DNA of 64,000 nucleotides from Culex pipiens pallens (GCF_016801865.2 NC_068938.1:15410746-15474745); one strand, 5' to 3'. Shown: positions 48,689 through 61,189, counted from the stretch's first letter. Made by a program: numbers and translations. Notes: generated from the letters alone by a model not told the origin.

Positions 48689-50380
48689 AAAAATAAGATA
48701 AAACATAAGACCAACAACCGCTTTCTCCAAATTACAGTTAGAAAATACCTTCAAAAATCATTGAAAAAATCAGATCGAAATCAAGTCTATCAAGTGAAAG
48801 GTAATTAAATTCAGAAATTTTGGAAATAGTAGCTTTTAAGTTAACGAAATTGGGCACATATCTTGAACCAAAATTGGAATGGTTGATGAAACTTAATCTG
48901 AAAACTGTTCTCTACAATATGATTGATTCGAAAATGTTTCACTAAATTTAACGGGAACCAATTGGGTAATATACAGCTTTTTAATGAAAAAATCTATATT
49001 TTGCACAGTTTACTGCTCAAATTAGTATCCGGACAATATGCTGTATTTATGACAAATTGAACAAATAGAAGATTTATATTTGATCGTCAACTTCGAATTT
49101 GGGGTAATTTCAAAGAAAGATAGAATAATTCTGGTAAATTTGGTTCGGAAATATTGGTCAAATATGTAATCCAAAGTTCTTAAAAAATATAAAATTTTAA
49201 TAAATTTCAGAGTTTCTTTTTAAAAGGTCCCATAAGCTTTTGTGTTCCATATATTTATAGGACATTTACAAAAAAAAAAAAAAAACAAAATTCATCAATT
49301 TTCAGTGACTATTCCTATAAAATTGAAAAAAAAAACTTTAAAAAAGGTACTTCAGACCTTTAACAAATTATTTCGTTATAATCCGCATCATTTTTTTTTG
49401 CATTTAATAAAATGTTTTATTGAAAAAAATACTTATGTTATACTTGGTGCTGAAACTGATCAAAATGTACAACGGTATTGAATAATTCTAGAGTTTTTTT
49501 AAAGGTCCAATAAGGCTGGTACACATTTTATTTAAAGTTTTTCTCTCCCCAACCCTTCAAAGTTTACCCGAAAAATCAGGGGGCAAACAAATGTTTTTTC
49601 AAAAAATTTCAAAATTACGATGGAAATTTTAGTGCAATCAGCTGAAAACAATTTTAAATGCATTCCCCAGCGTTAAGAATCATTTTTAGCATGAGCCGAG
49701 GGACAAAAACTTTGAAAAATATTTGCATCGGCCTAAACACAATTTTCTTTTTTTTTGCTTTTTGAGTGTGTTTGAAACAACCTTTAGTCACGGGTTATTC
49801 CAAAAACACAAAAAGCTAAAAAAAATTGAAATGAACTGATAAACCACCAATAAGTGTTTTTAAGTTTTTAATTTTCAATCAAAGTAGGCGTCTTTGGGGT
49901 TCAAAACACAACACTGTTAAAAATTTCAGCGTGAACGGAGCAAATTTGTCGATTTTGTAAAACAAAATAATAAATATTAAAAGAAACTTATGCATACCGG
50001 GAGTCTGAAAACAAACCTAGATTAAATTTTCAAAAGGTCCTATCGGCATAGGAAACCCATGACTCATTGGTTGTTTTGAAAATTTACTCTAGATTAATTA
50101 TCATCCATCATCTTATCTGCGTCGATTTCGTTGACGTTTTCAACAGAGCCATATTATGAATTTTGCTCAAATTTCGGCCATCGGCATCGAATTAGAAAGG
50201 ATTTTGAGGAAAGAAGATTATCAAAATATGCAATTCTCAAATACTCAATTCCAAATTAATCAAACCACATCTTTCACAGAAGAGACTGCAAAAAAAAAAC
50301 ATCGACTGATAGAGAAATATTGATAGAGCGATAGATTGTCAAGCAGAAAGACGACTGTTTTTGCAAACATGTATTATTAT
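48689..50380. other. AT-rich DNA with probable dispersed repeats
   Basis: AAAAGGTCC-type phrases recur at 49222, 49499 and 50031. The segment about 49500-50050 (for example AAGGTCCAATAAGGCTGGTA) resembles a culicine dispersed repeat from memory. Poly(A) runs occur at 49268-49285. No coding region is supported. Confidence 0.35.
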
Positions 50381-51165
50381 TAGGGCTAGTGATTTTTCAC
50401 GGCAAAAAAATCGAAATTTCGCGGCATGCCCAGTACAAAACATTGGAATTTCACGGCAATTTCACGGTACTCTAATAACTGCTCAAAATAAATGTAAAAA
50501 TGAGCTCTTTTATTATAATTATGAACAGAAAATTGTTTTAAAAGTTAGTAGCACATAAAATCTTCTGAAACAAATGATTATTTTAAAACAAAATGTATTT
50601 GATTCATTTTTAATTTTTTTTGGAGAATTTCCGTTAGTTAAATTTATGATTCATTTAATTTAATTTAATTTCATTGAGATAAGAAGTAGTAAAACAAGTG
50701 TTATAAAACTAACAATATATAACACATTATTTGTTTTCCTAAGTTCAACAAAAGAGGAATTCGAGTATTTTAATAAACTTTAGGCAAAACTCATAAAAAC
50801 AGTTGATAATTGCAGAAAATGCTCAACAAATTACTTTTTTGCGTTTTCTTTCATTGTAGTGTTTAATAATGTTCTTTTACAATCTTTTTAGATTTTTGAG
50901 GAATAAATAAATTTTGCTGGAAATGTAGAATCAATTTCTGCGTTCTTTAAAAAATTGTTCTAAATCTGACAAGCAATATTTGTTTAGTTTGGAAACTACA
51001 TCCGAAATGCTTGTTAAAAATCTTGTAAAGTGTTTGAAATAAAATAGATAATGCTTAAATGTACTGAGAAGCGATTTATCAATGAAATATTTAAAATTTC
51101 GCGGCATTTCACGGTGCTTACAAAATTTCACGGCACGGTGAAATCGCGAAAAATCACTAGTCCTA
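50381..51165. mobile_element. 785-bp non-autonomous hAT-like element
   Basis: The termini TAGGGCTAGTGATTTTTC (50381-50398) and AAAAATCACTAGTCCTA (51149-51165) are complementary with one mismatch over 17 bases. The octamer ATTATTAT flanks both sides exactly (50373-50380 and 51166-51173) and fits the hAT target preference nTnnnnAn. TTTCACGGCA/TTTCGCGGCA repeats cluster in the first 100 and last 90 bases, as expected for transposase-binding sites. The interior is AT-rich without a transposase frame. Confidence 0.85.
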
Positions 51166-51173
51166 ATTATTAT

Positions 51174-53471
51174 GATAATCATTTAGAAATATTTCAATTG
51201 TAAATCTATTGAAAATTCTGTCAGTGTTTACTTCAAATTAAATTTACTTTGAACTTTCACTCTTTGCTCGTTGAACTCCCGGCCTTGAAGCCCAGCAGCA
51301 CACACACAATTTCGCAGGTGTGTATCTCAGACGACGTGATTTCGATTTCCCAAAAGGGTCTCCTAGAGGTGGTGCTGGTGTGACAAAAACCTAGCCACGA
51401 CACGACAGCCAGTAGTCACCAGGTAGCAATCAGCATCATCAGAGTGTGGCGCGTTGAGCTGTCGATAGGGTCGATCTCTTCCGCCTTTGCGGAGGGAGTC
51501 CCCGGCGGTCGCTGGGAATAGTGAAAGCTCTCTTCGCACACGATTAACATGTTCCTCCTGGGTTGATCTTTTCGGCTGATGTTGGGACTGACTACTCGGC
51601 TGTGGACTGTGTACTACGCGCGCAGCTATAATTAATTACCACGCTCGATCGTCGTCGAAACGGTGTCAATTCGTGAAAACCTGGGCAACACTGTTGCCCC
51701 TCAGCAGGAAATTCCTTTCACTACACGTGCGAACGTGTTACCTCTGTTGGACGTGGCGTGGGAGGAAACATCAGCTGGATTAATCTATGAACTTGTGGCG
51801 AACGAAGTTGGTTTGTGTGTTAGTTGTTCAATTATCTCTATTGTAAGCTGTGGGGAAATGTTTCTTGATCAATTGATTTTCCTGTAGAGTTCAAAGGAGC
51901 TTCACATTGTCACGACTATGTCCTAAATTGCACATCCGTGCTCGTTTTCGTGGTTGCTTTAGGTATCCATTTTCAAAATAACTTTAAATAATCTATTTAA
52001 TACAACATTCTGGGCATCAAAACTATATGAAACACAGCAAAAACAATTTCACTGATTTCATCTCACCAAAAAACTCATTTCGCCATCTGTGAGGAAACTC
52101 AGGCACACAAACACACACACTGATTAAAGCAATCATCTCAGTAGGCGCTTCCCTGCCTTTAAATTGATCCTTTCCACCAAAGGGTTCCTCCACAAGAAAC
52201 CGAAACACTGCACAGAGCCCAGCAATCGAAAAGGGCCCATCGCGCTCTACCGCTCAAAACTTTTGCAGCTCACATCTGGATAACGGCGACGCATCCTTCC
52301 ACATGATCCTCCACATGATCATGATCGTCGTTCGGTTTCGGAGGACGGAGGAGAAAAATTACTGACCAAACGAAAATAACCTTTTCCTTGCTGCTGCTGC
52401 TGATCGCCATCGCGAAAAATAAAGGATGAAAACATAACCTCACACACAACCTGGCAGCAGCAGTAGCAGGATGTGAGCCAAAATGGAAAAAATATCTCTT
52501 CTCAGACATCAGCAAATTTTGCCCCCCTCCTTAACCACCACCCTTGGCTACCGACCTGCGCGGCCGGCCGCCATCTTTTTTTATCCAATAATTTCTCAAA
52601 TATTTAATATTTCATCCCTTGCAATCAATGCTCATTGATTTTGATTGGTTCCCGGTCCCGGTCCCGAGCTCGATGACCGCACGATCGTCGACGAGATCTT
52701 ACGCGGGGGTACGGGAAAGTGGAAGCAACAATTTCCCCCCTTTGATGTGCCCCCTCCCTTTGCGACCGCACAGTGGCCACCACCGTCCAAAAGGGCCGTA
52801 CGAGGCTCTTCTGGGGGCCCTTTTGTACTGTTGTTTTTCGCCCGTTCCCGATGAGATGTGCTCTCGTATTTTGCGCAAAGCTCTTAAATATATGCTCTTA
52901 GTGCCCCCCACCCCCTCGTCCACCGGTTTCATTTTGCAAAAGGACTCCTCCGCCCATGAGCTCATGTGCCCGTGACGATGATGATTACGTCGATTCCAGC
53001 CAGCAAAGTACCGATCAGCCAGCTTCCTTTTAAGTTTATGAAATTGTGCTTATGAGAGAGCTAAAAAGAATGCTGGGAAATTGATAGATTTCGACAAGAT
53101 TGAAAATTTAAAACTGATATTAAAATATTTACACAAATTTAAAACAATTTTTTCAATGCATCTTAAAAACTTATATATTTATTTTAGACATAATTTTGGT
53201 ACGTGATCAATGATTTGAAACTTCTTACAATAAGATCACATAATTTGGATACAACTTCAACTTAAACTTCATGAAAAAGCTTAGTTATGATTTTGAATGA
53301 TTTTTGGATAATATCAAATTATTTAAATTAAATTGTCTGAAAGTAAATTAAGGTAAAGCATCTATGCATCCTTAAAAAATATAAAAAAAAACTTTTTCAA
53401 TAATATCAAATTTATTCAAATGGTTCAATCTTAAGCATAAAAACTAACTTAATCCACCTATGTGGTTGATA
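51174..53471. other. GC-richer unique island (51240-53000) and AT-rich tail
   Basis: High-complexity sequence, about 51240-51900 and 52000-53000, includes a CTGCTGCTGCTG tract (52390-52402) and CCCCC runs. The longest frame (52619-52975, 118 codons) is Pro/Ser-rich and domain-free. Such islands in AT-rich DNA often hold enhancers or exons of a neighbouring gene. I see no decisive signal. After 53000 the DNA is AT-rich. Confidence 0.4.
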
Positions 53472-54050
53472 CCTTCCTCACTTTTTACCAGCTATGGGTT
53501 ATATGACTGGTTTGGACACATATTTTAGCTATTTTTTTTAGATTCAGAAAAATAAGTACACAGATATAACTTAAGTGGTCATAACTCGTTGCCAGATTAT
53601 CAACGTTGTGGACTCGTTGGAAAGGTCTCTCGATTACCTAACCAACGATGGGTCGGATGATGGATCCGGACATCGTTTACATGCATATAAATGAGATCCG
53701 GATATATGTGAAAACACATTTTTATACATAACTTTTGAACTAGTTATCGAAACTTCAAACAATTCAATAGCGATGTATGGGACCCTATACCAAGTCGATT
53801 GCAACTGATTTGGTCAAAATCGGTTTTTTCAGTGCTGAGAAAACTCAGTGAGAATTTTGGTCACATACATACATACACACACATACACACACACATACAC
53901 ACACACATACACACACACATACACACACACACAGACATTTGTTCAGTTTTCGATTCTGAGTCGATATGTATACATGAAGGTGGGTCTCCGAGCTTTTCAT
54001 AAAAAGTTCATTTTTAGAGCAGGATTATAGCCTTACCTCAGTGAGGAAGG
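53472..54050. mobile_element. 579-bp element with CCTTCCTCAC/GTGAGGAAGG ends and CA repeat
   Basis: The left end CCTTCCTCAC (53472-53481) is the complement of the right end GTGAGGAAGG (54041-54050). The right end is itself part of a near-palindrome, CCTTACCTCAGTGAGGAAGG. I recall this unit as a very common dispersed repeat in Culex and Aedes. The interior carries a CA-rich microsatellite. Architecture parallels the palindrome that opens the 728-bp satellite unit. Confidence 0.6.
53862..53934. repeat. (CA)n/(CATA)n compound microsatellite
   Basis: ACACACACAT blocks repeat about every ten bases, forming a short higher-order pattern within the CA tract. It lies inside the 579-bp element. Confidence 0.9.
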
Positions 54051-54077
54051 CAAAAAAAAAAATCTTCAGCATAGCTA

Positions 54078-55660
54078 CCCAAGTAACAATTTACGTTTTA
54101 ATTCACTCTGGAAGAATATTTTAAGAGTCTCTGGAAAGATTCGAGCAAAAAACCGCTTTATCCTGAAAGCAGCAATAAAGAAGAGTTAAAGCAGCAATAA
54201 GTGTAAAATGGACCATTTTAGGAGGTTGTCAAGAGCGTATTTCAGGAGAGTTCTAGAGCCAAACAGTATTGCTGTTGATATTTAACGGACTCTCCAGATA
54301 CTCTCAAGAGATATAATAGAACTTATTCTAAAGCTAATCAAATTTATAGCTTTATTGAAGATCTCTTGGTAGCCGGAATAAAACATGATTTAAACTTGTT
54401 TATTCTTGATTAGGATAAATTATATTTTATCAAGCAAATATGGGTGCAAGATTTACTTTATTAAATCCAGCTATTCTTTGAAACTTTAAACGACAAATGG
54501 TTAACTTTATTCGGTGACATGAATATAATAATTATATAAATAAGTGTTTGATTATCGATTCAATCATATCGGGAAAATCCATGCCATTAAAATTTCACCA
54601 ATCAATTTCTAGAGATACCTCGAAAAAATAGACACCGAATACATTATTCTGTCAGAATAACTCTCATTTTTCATAAAATTTAAGCAAACTTTTCTTGTTT
54701 AGCTGTAAACAGCATCATGGCGTCCATCTAGGTCGCTTTTTTTCATTTAAACATGGCGAAATTCGTTAAATCTATTTGTTCTGACTTAAAGCTATTAGAA
54801 AAACATCTTTTCTGGAGATGCTCTTGATCAAGAATAACGTTTCTTGAAAAGCTCTTGTTTAAGATTAAGCAAGGGGTTCTAGACTGAAGTGAGCTTTGAC
54901 ATAGTTTTAACCCAGAGTAAAATTCACAATACTGCGACCGTAGCGCATGCAAGTTTTAGCCCACTGGAGGTAGATCCAAAAACATGTGTTGGCACATTTT
55001 CGTCATTTTCGTGAATTACGAATAACGAGTTTTCGTCAAATTTGAATAAAACTAGGATTACGTTCAGTTCATCGTTTTTATTTATTTATAACAAACAGAA
55101 AAGAATACTTGTCACTTTTTTTCACTTGATGATTCGGAAACGCTTTCCAATGTTCAATGCCGGAAGCTCACAAAGAAACGCAACACTTGTTTCATCACCT
55201 CACGAATCTAAATTTGACACAATTTAATCACTAACTCACATAACAATTACGAATGCAGTATGATCTTTTTTTAATTTAATGAAAGAGCTTGCCCGGCACT
55301 TTGGAAACGTCCGATCTTCTTGATGCTAAAAGTAGACTGAGTTTGACATTTGAAAAGTCAAGACAAAAAGATTTCGAATAAAGCTTTCCCTAAACAACTT
55401 TGTTTTAATACTGATTTGGTGAAGTCAATTTGTTCTGGGAATATCTTCTTCAAGATAACTGTAAGTACATAAAAAAGAGATTAATAAAACTTTGTTCCAT
55501 GTTCTTCGAGAACATTTCAAGATTTTTTCAAGATATATTTAGAACAGTATTTTGCTAAGCCCAAAAAGACTTGATAAAAGCTTTTATAAAAGCAAGACGC
55601 ATTTTTCAAATGTTTAATAAAAACTGATAAAACTTAGGAGCATTTGGATTGCTACTTGGG
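54078..55660. mobile_element. Possible 1.6-kb terminal-inverted-repeat element
   Basis: CCCAAGTAACAAT (54078-54090) and ATTGCTACTTGGG (55648-55660) are complementary at 12 of 13 positions. The interior is AT-rich, with internal repeats such as AAAGCAGCAATAA near 54168 and 54190. No target duplication is clear and no transposase frame is present. I recall the terminus as common in mosquitoes, which is not verifiable here. Confidence 0.4.
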
Positions 55661-56184
55661 ATATACCTTTCCTTACGATAAATTTAGCCATGGACATTGA
55701 ACTCGAACAGACATTTTGAGAAATTTTTCGTTATTAGTTCATTTTGATAGTATTTCTATGGCTTTTGAGTGGTTTAACAGCTGTCATTGCTATTTCTGGG
55801 TCTTTTTTTTATTTTTTTATGTTTTTAACAACCAGTATGATAATGAACCGATATATTAGACTAAGAACCCGTAATGGAAACATAAATTGAGATTTTCAAA
55901 TTACAAAAAAAAATCTAACGCTTTAGGCTAAAATATGACAGCTGTCTACAATTTATTCATTTTAACAGAAAAATAACAGATCATCAATGAATTTAAGAAA
56001 TAAGTCCTCAATTTTTACGTCTAACACCGATCTGTGGTACAAATTTCTATTTTTTTTAAAATATTAAAAGTTTTATTTATCTTCAGGCATTATTTTTTAT
56101 ATTTTTATGTTTATGATGGTATTATTATTCTTATGACCATACGAAAATTAGACGCCAGTTTAGGAAATTTTGATTTTATGATAA
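55661..56184. other. AT-rich non-coding DNA
   Basis: T-rich runs and short frames without domains. Nothing further is seen. Confidence 0.4.
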
Positions 56185-56376
56185 TATTACATCTGGGAAG
56201 GGGTACATTTTTTGTGTCAGAAGAAATGTGTAATTATACCACTGAAAAAGTGTAATTTTACCACTTTTCTTGTGTAATGTACCTTTTTTAGTCTAAATTG
56301 AGGTAAAATTCATCATAAAAGAGGTAATGTTCAACTTTCCAAAATTACACCTTCCAAATTTACATAATTTTTTACA
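56185..56376 (+). mobile_element. MITE copy 2, related to 3615-3820
   Basis: It shares ATTACATCTGGGAAGGGGTA, TTTAGTCTAAAT, GAGGTAATGTTCAAC and AAATTACACCTTCCAAAT with copy 1, in the same order. The left terminal CACAGT is missing and the right end (TTTTTTACAG) is altered, so this copy is truncated or decayed. Confidence 0.55.
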
Positions 56377-57156
56377 GACATTTTGATCGAGATGCTAGTT
56401 ATATATGTCCAAACAACCTCTGAAAATTTCCGGCAGATTGGTGAGGTCCAAAAGACGTTTCTAACAAAGGGGTATGCTCTGATCGTGGACTCACTAAGAA
56501 AAAACAATAGGAAATCTGCTCTATTTCACTATTGCAGATAGCGTCTTCATGTTGTTGTTCCACTGTCTTTCCACAAAAGAGTAAATAATTCAAGAAACAA
56601 GAAACGGCGCTCGTCACCATCTTGGACCAAAGCAGGGAACTGTTGGCAAGCATTCGTCAACATAGGGTATAGGATCCAGATTTTTTATTCGAAAATAGAG
56701 CTTGGGTTTTTTTTTGTATATTGCTTGTATATTGCCGAATAAGCTTAATGGTGCAATTTCCACTTTTTATGTTTTCGGAAGTATTTTTGAAAAAAGTATG
56801 CAGTATCTGTACATTTTTTAATATTACCCTATAAAATTAAAACTCACACGTGCTTTCCTCATCACACCGATATTACCCAGTTTTCAATGCGCAACGTGCG
56901 CTAACGATGACAAAGTTTACTTTCTATTTCTTTTTGCGCGCAAGTGCGCCTAACCAGCGAATCACTACACTGTAAAAAGTGTGCATAGCAATTCCATGCA
57001 ATTGCTCGTTACATGGCACGCATGTAACTTTGCACTGTGTGCACCAACTCCAGCTGAGTGGCGACTCTAGGCAAAAGAGCGATACATTTTTCGTGATTAA
57101 CTTCGAGGAGGAGAGGCGCTGCGAGAAGGATTTGCTCAATGAAAGGTTGCATCGAT
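56377..57156. other. Unique non-coding DNA upstream of candidate promoter
   Basis: An 84-codon frame on the minus strand (56399-56653) is not low-complexity but has no recognisable domain or start context, so I leave it uncalled. From 56930 the sequence becomes GC-richer. Confidence 0.4.
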
Positions 57157-57159
57157 CTT

Positions 57160-57200
57160 GTCTCAGTGCAGTGTGTGAGTGTGTAGTTCCCGGTCGCGCC
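57160..57200 (+). promoter_or_regulatory. Candidate Inr + DPE core promoter
   Basis: TCAGT at 57163-57167 matches the insect initiator with A+1 at 57165. GGTCG at 57192-57196 is a perfect downstream promoter element (RGWYV) at exactly +28 to +32. There is no TATA box upstream, as usual for DPE promoters. Downstream, GC-rich and then CAA/AAG-rich DNA resembles a long dipteran 5' untranslated region. Single matches of this kind also arise by chance, so this needs transcription-start data. Confidence 0.3.
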
Positions 57201-58450
57201 GCATGGCGTCGCCCGGTTGAAGAAGTTGTCCACCGCGATAGTGTCGCCATGGTGCGCCATGGGGTTGGTCGGTCGGTTTTGATAGAAAGTGGCCGATTAC
57301 TCAAACAAGGGTGCGCGCGCACTGGGCGATTTGCAGCGCAAAATGAGATAATTAGCAGGTCGTAATTGATGGAATTGCGAATGGAAAGTAACTTCAATTA
57401 ATGACCGCCAGGGTTCGGATGGCCCGTTGACAGCCGGTGCGGGCGCGGTGGCGGCCCTTCTGGGAAATCGTCGTCGGACGTCAATAGTCAAATCCGTCTG
57501 GAGTCGGGGAAGGATTTCCATTCCGTCCAATTATTCTTAATTGGGGTTTCGAAAACAGCGCTACAGAGATTAGAGCTGCCAGATAAGCGTGTCCGAAATT
57601 TTCCAATCCTTTCAGCACACTTTTTATTTTCGGACGTGCATCAAATTTGGGCTTCTGCTCCGACCGTAGCAATTCTTCGGGACCTCAGATCAAATCACAC
57701 GCCCGTCAAATTGTCCTTCTTTTCGTTAACAAACGAAAAAATGTGTCCCCAACCCCAATCCCGGTCCCACTCGATTCCCCAAAAATAATCGAAACAAAAG
57801 GATTGCTTGGGGACACCACCCCAGAATGTGTCCAAAGTCTCAAGATTTGACGATATTTTCCAATTGACGATAATTTATGTACCCGCGCGTTCGCGTTCTT
57901 CGCGGCGGCGCAAAATTTGAATACACGCCTGCTTCGATCGAGCGGCCGTCGTCGTCGGCAAGACAAGACTTGAGGAATTGATTGCAAACCAGCGCGCGCA
58001 ACCTTCAAATTAAATATATTTTCAACGGAAACGGGGGAAAATTTTCTGCGGATCAACTCGAATCGCGGCCGGTGACGGCGCAGGAAGAATCGCACAAGAT
58101 CGCAGCGCAAACTCTGAATTTAGACTCGCGCAAGGATGCAGCAGACGAACGAAAAAAAAAAAGAATCGCTCTTGCAAGACAAAACAAAAGCAAAAGAGTG
58201 CAGCAACAAGCAAGAAAGCAAAAAAAAAAAGAGATATACAATTTCAGTTCAATTCTTTTATAGATAATAAGATTTGCATAAGAAGAACACGCGAAAGTAA
58301 CACAGAGTGCAGGAGGAACAAACAAAAAAAAAAAAGTTAAAATAAAACAAGTAAAAGAGAAGAGTAAAGACGCGGCAAAGAAGAAGTAAAATTTCCATAC
58401 CACCATCCAAGCAGGCGAGCGATCCTTGCCAGAATCTCAAAGGGTTTGGC
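57201..58450 (+). other. Possible 5' untranslated exon region
   Basis: GC-rich DNA to about 58100 passes into purine- and CAA-rich DNA (58110-58400, with CAAAACAAAAGCAAAAGAG and GCAGCAACAAGCAAG). This composition is seen in long dipteran leaders. The frame at 57982-58263 (93 codons) is Lys/Gln-rich low complexity. The sense strand is inferred only from the candidate promoter. Confidence 0.25.
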
Positions 58451-59051
58451 TCGCTTGTAGAGTTTGAGTTTGTAGTTCTGTTTAAATGTGGGAAAAGTGG
58501 CTGGCATTGCCGGAATAACATTGAAAATGAATTTAACAGAGCGCAGCGCGAGCAATTTATGGTAATTTTCGAAAAAAAAGATATCCAAAGCATCGATGTA
58601 ACAACTTTTATGGATGAACTAAATTTTTGAAAAAGTGTGTTCAAATTAAACTAAGTTAGTTTTGAATAAAATTTAGTTTTCAAAAGTATTCGATGAAAAC
58701 AGTTTGAAAAGTTTATAAGGTTGTCTTAAGGTTGTTTTAATGAAGATTTCTCAAAGCTAATTTATACACGTTTATGTACCGTAAACCAAGTTAAATCAGG
58801 TGATAAAAATATATTTTTTTAGCAAACTTCATCATTTCACATAAAATAAACGTGCAGTGATCTGTAAATAAGTCGAAAATGCATTTTTTCATAAAATTAT
58901 TTGTATGATTGAATCAGTTATAAAATATTTACAATATTTGTGAAATTTAAATGTAATGATTAGAACTGATTTTTGTTGAAAATTCATTATTGAAAAAATA
59001 ATAGCTATTTTCAGTGAAACAAATTTTATATTATTATTAAACAAATTAATC
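58451..59051. other. AT-rich non-coding DNA
   Basis: No gene or repeat end is supported. TTATTATTAAACAAATTAAT (59031-59050) is a direct copy of sequence at the inner end of the following foldback (59211-59230). Confidence 0.4.
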
Positions 59052-59439
59052 TTGAAATGTTAGTGTTGATTCCAACATTTTCAAAAAAAGTTTTTCTAAA
59101 AGATCATATAGTTTCAAAAATGTTTAATTTTTTAACATTAAAAATTCCAGTTGCTTTTAATATTTCGTGGCAAAATGAAATTTACTTGTTATTCTATAAA
59201 AAAATCATTATTATTAAACAAATTAATCTTGAAAAATCAGTATTCCATACTAACATTTCAAGATTAATTTGTTTAATAATAATGATTTTTTTTATAGAAT
59301 AACAAGTTAATTTTATTTTGCAAAGAAATATTAAATGCTACTGGAATTTTTAATGTTGAAAAATTAAACATTTTTGAAACTACATGATCTTATAGAAAAA
59401 CTTGTTTTGAAAATGTTGGAATCAACATTAACATTTCAA
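59052..59439. mobile_element. Large foldback with about 183-bp arms
   Basis: Arm 59052-59234 is the imperfect reverse complement of 59256-59439, roughly nine in ten bases matching, around a 21-base loop. Shared motifs include TTGATTCCAACATTTTCAAA and TTACTTGTTATTCTATAAAA. The outer and inner ends carry the same TTGAAATGTTAG-type motif, so the arms are themselves bounded by short repeats. The loop-like GTGTAATATTGAATG sequence just beyond it links this to the foldback family at 40921-41155. Confidence 0.75.
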
Positions 59440-59985
59440 ATGGGTGTAATATTGAATGTGTGTCCTTTTAAAATTTTAGTCTTGATTTAAAATTTTCAAA
59501 ATATTTTTTTTTCGAAAAGATCATAGAATTTCAAAAATATTTAATTTTCCAACATTGAAAATTGAACCATTAGTTGCTGAGATATTGGCATTAGAAAATG
59601 TTGGAATGTTTGGATGAGACTTGAAAAGCATAATTTTTCATTTTGCCTTTTTTTATTCGCTGTATTTCAGCAACCAAAGATCCAATCTACAATGTCTCTT
59701 AGGCAATTTAATTGGAAATTTTCATAACATTTCGAAAAAAAAATTTGATAATGAACAATCATGGACACTATTTTTTTAAAATTTAAAAACTGGATTTGTT
59801 CAGCTAAAATTAAGCTTTAAGTGACCATATCTTGAAAAGGGTGCACTTCATCAAAACATCGATTGCAAATTAAATTTTACAAGATAAATTGAAGTCATTA
59901 GAATTTGTTGAATAAAATTAATATTTTTTTCAAAACAAGCTCATTTTTCAAAAAAAATCATAACTCGACGAGATTTGTCTAATCA
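59440..59985. repeat. Dispersed repeat, continuation of the 41-kb family
   Basis: The segment 59440-59600 repeats features of 40921-41155 in opposite orientation: TCGAAAAGATCATAGAATTTC, and ACCATTAGTTGCTGAGATAT. After that it is AT-rich with no gene. Confidence 0.5.
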
Positions 59986-60246
59986 CGCCTTCCGTCGGAT
60001 GAGGAAGTAAATGTTTGTCCCGGTCGACTCCCTGGGTCCTGCCTCGGTGGAGTCGCTGGTAGGCAGTTGGACTAACAATCCAAAGGTCGTCAGTTCGAAT
60101 CCCAGGGTGGATGGAAGCTAAGGTGTATAAAGAGGTTTGCAATTTCCTCAACAATCAAGCCTTCGGACACCTAGTTTTGAGTAGGAATCTCGCAATAGAG
60201 AACGCCAAGACAATGCTGTAGAGCGAATAATTTGATTTGATTTTTT
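59986..60246 (+). mobile_element. tRNA-derived SINE with TTTGATTTGA tail
   Basis: A leader (CGCCTTCCGTCGGATGAGGA) is followed by a tRNA-like domain (about 60041-60113). Its anticodon arm, TTGGA-CTAACAA-TCCAA, is perfect (anticodon AAC, valine type), and its B box AGTTCGAATCC matches the pol III consensus. A tRNA-unrelated body follows (CAATCAAGCCTTCGGACACC), then the tail AATTTGATTTGATTTTTT. The tail suggests mobilisation by a LINE with a TTTGA-type end. No clear target duplication was found. Confidence 0.65.
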
Positions 60247-61189
60247 GAAATTGATTTTTTATGAAAAAATAGTTTAAAAATAAGCAAAAACAAATTTCTG
60301 TGTACCTATTTTTATGAATAGTCCTCACCAATACTTGCAATTTTACATAAAACACCAAATCGTTCAGATAATTCCTTCATAAGTTACAGATTTTTGAGAA
60401 TTACGTACCATTTTTGTATGAATGGCTGCCAAAATTGTATGGAAACATGCATGGGTGACTAAATGACACAAAAAGCTATTTTGGTCAAAGGAAATCTCCC
60501 ACAAAGTTTGAGTCTAATAAAAAAAAAATACAAAAAATCCAATTTCGTTGTGAATTGCTCCATAATATTATTTTTTTGATACCGATTAAATTTGCTAAAA
60601 TCAATGTTTTTATAGTGGTAGGAACCATCATTATAATCGATTATGTTCAAAAATCAGTATCATATTATTATGATATTCAGTTAAGGTCGTAGATGGTTTC
60701 TTTAACTTATGGGGCAATGACTGTCAATGATGATTCTGAATTCAGGGTCCAGAAAAAGTAAAATGAAATGAAAAAATAATCACCATAAGTAAAAAATTAT
60801 TCTACAAATAACACAAAGAAAACCATTTTTTGATTGAAACATTCTGATTCAAGATTTGAATATTTTTTTAAATCAAAGATGGCCGCCAAAATGGCCGAAT
60901 GGGAATGATGTCTTTCAAAGCCTTAATTGGGTTATTCATACTTAACATGTGTCAATTTGGCCATTTTTGAGTTTAATGAAGAAATGTTGGTTACCTGGAA
61001 AGAAAAGAAAGAAAATTGGTTAGTTGAAAGTTACATAAAATGATTTTCCTAATTTAAGAAATTTAATGATGCTTTCAACTCATTTTGTTCTGATGATTGA
61101 CAATGTATATTTTTTAGTACAAACAAGATTCAATAAAACCGGATTAAATTATTTAATGCAGTCCTGTCCATTGATAGTTCCAAATCCCT
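60247..61189. other. AT-rich DNA, partly dispersed repeat
   Basis: About 60260-60540 contains phrases resembling those around 40240-40280 (TTTTTGTATGAATGGCTGCC compared with CATACAAATTTGGCAG), suggesting the same dispersed family in inverse orientation. No gene is supported. Confidence 0.35.

Noticed and set aside
56399..56653. 84-codon minus-strand frame
   Set aside because: Composition is protein-like but there is no domain, no homologue I recognise and no exon signals; too weak to list as a gene.
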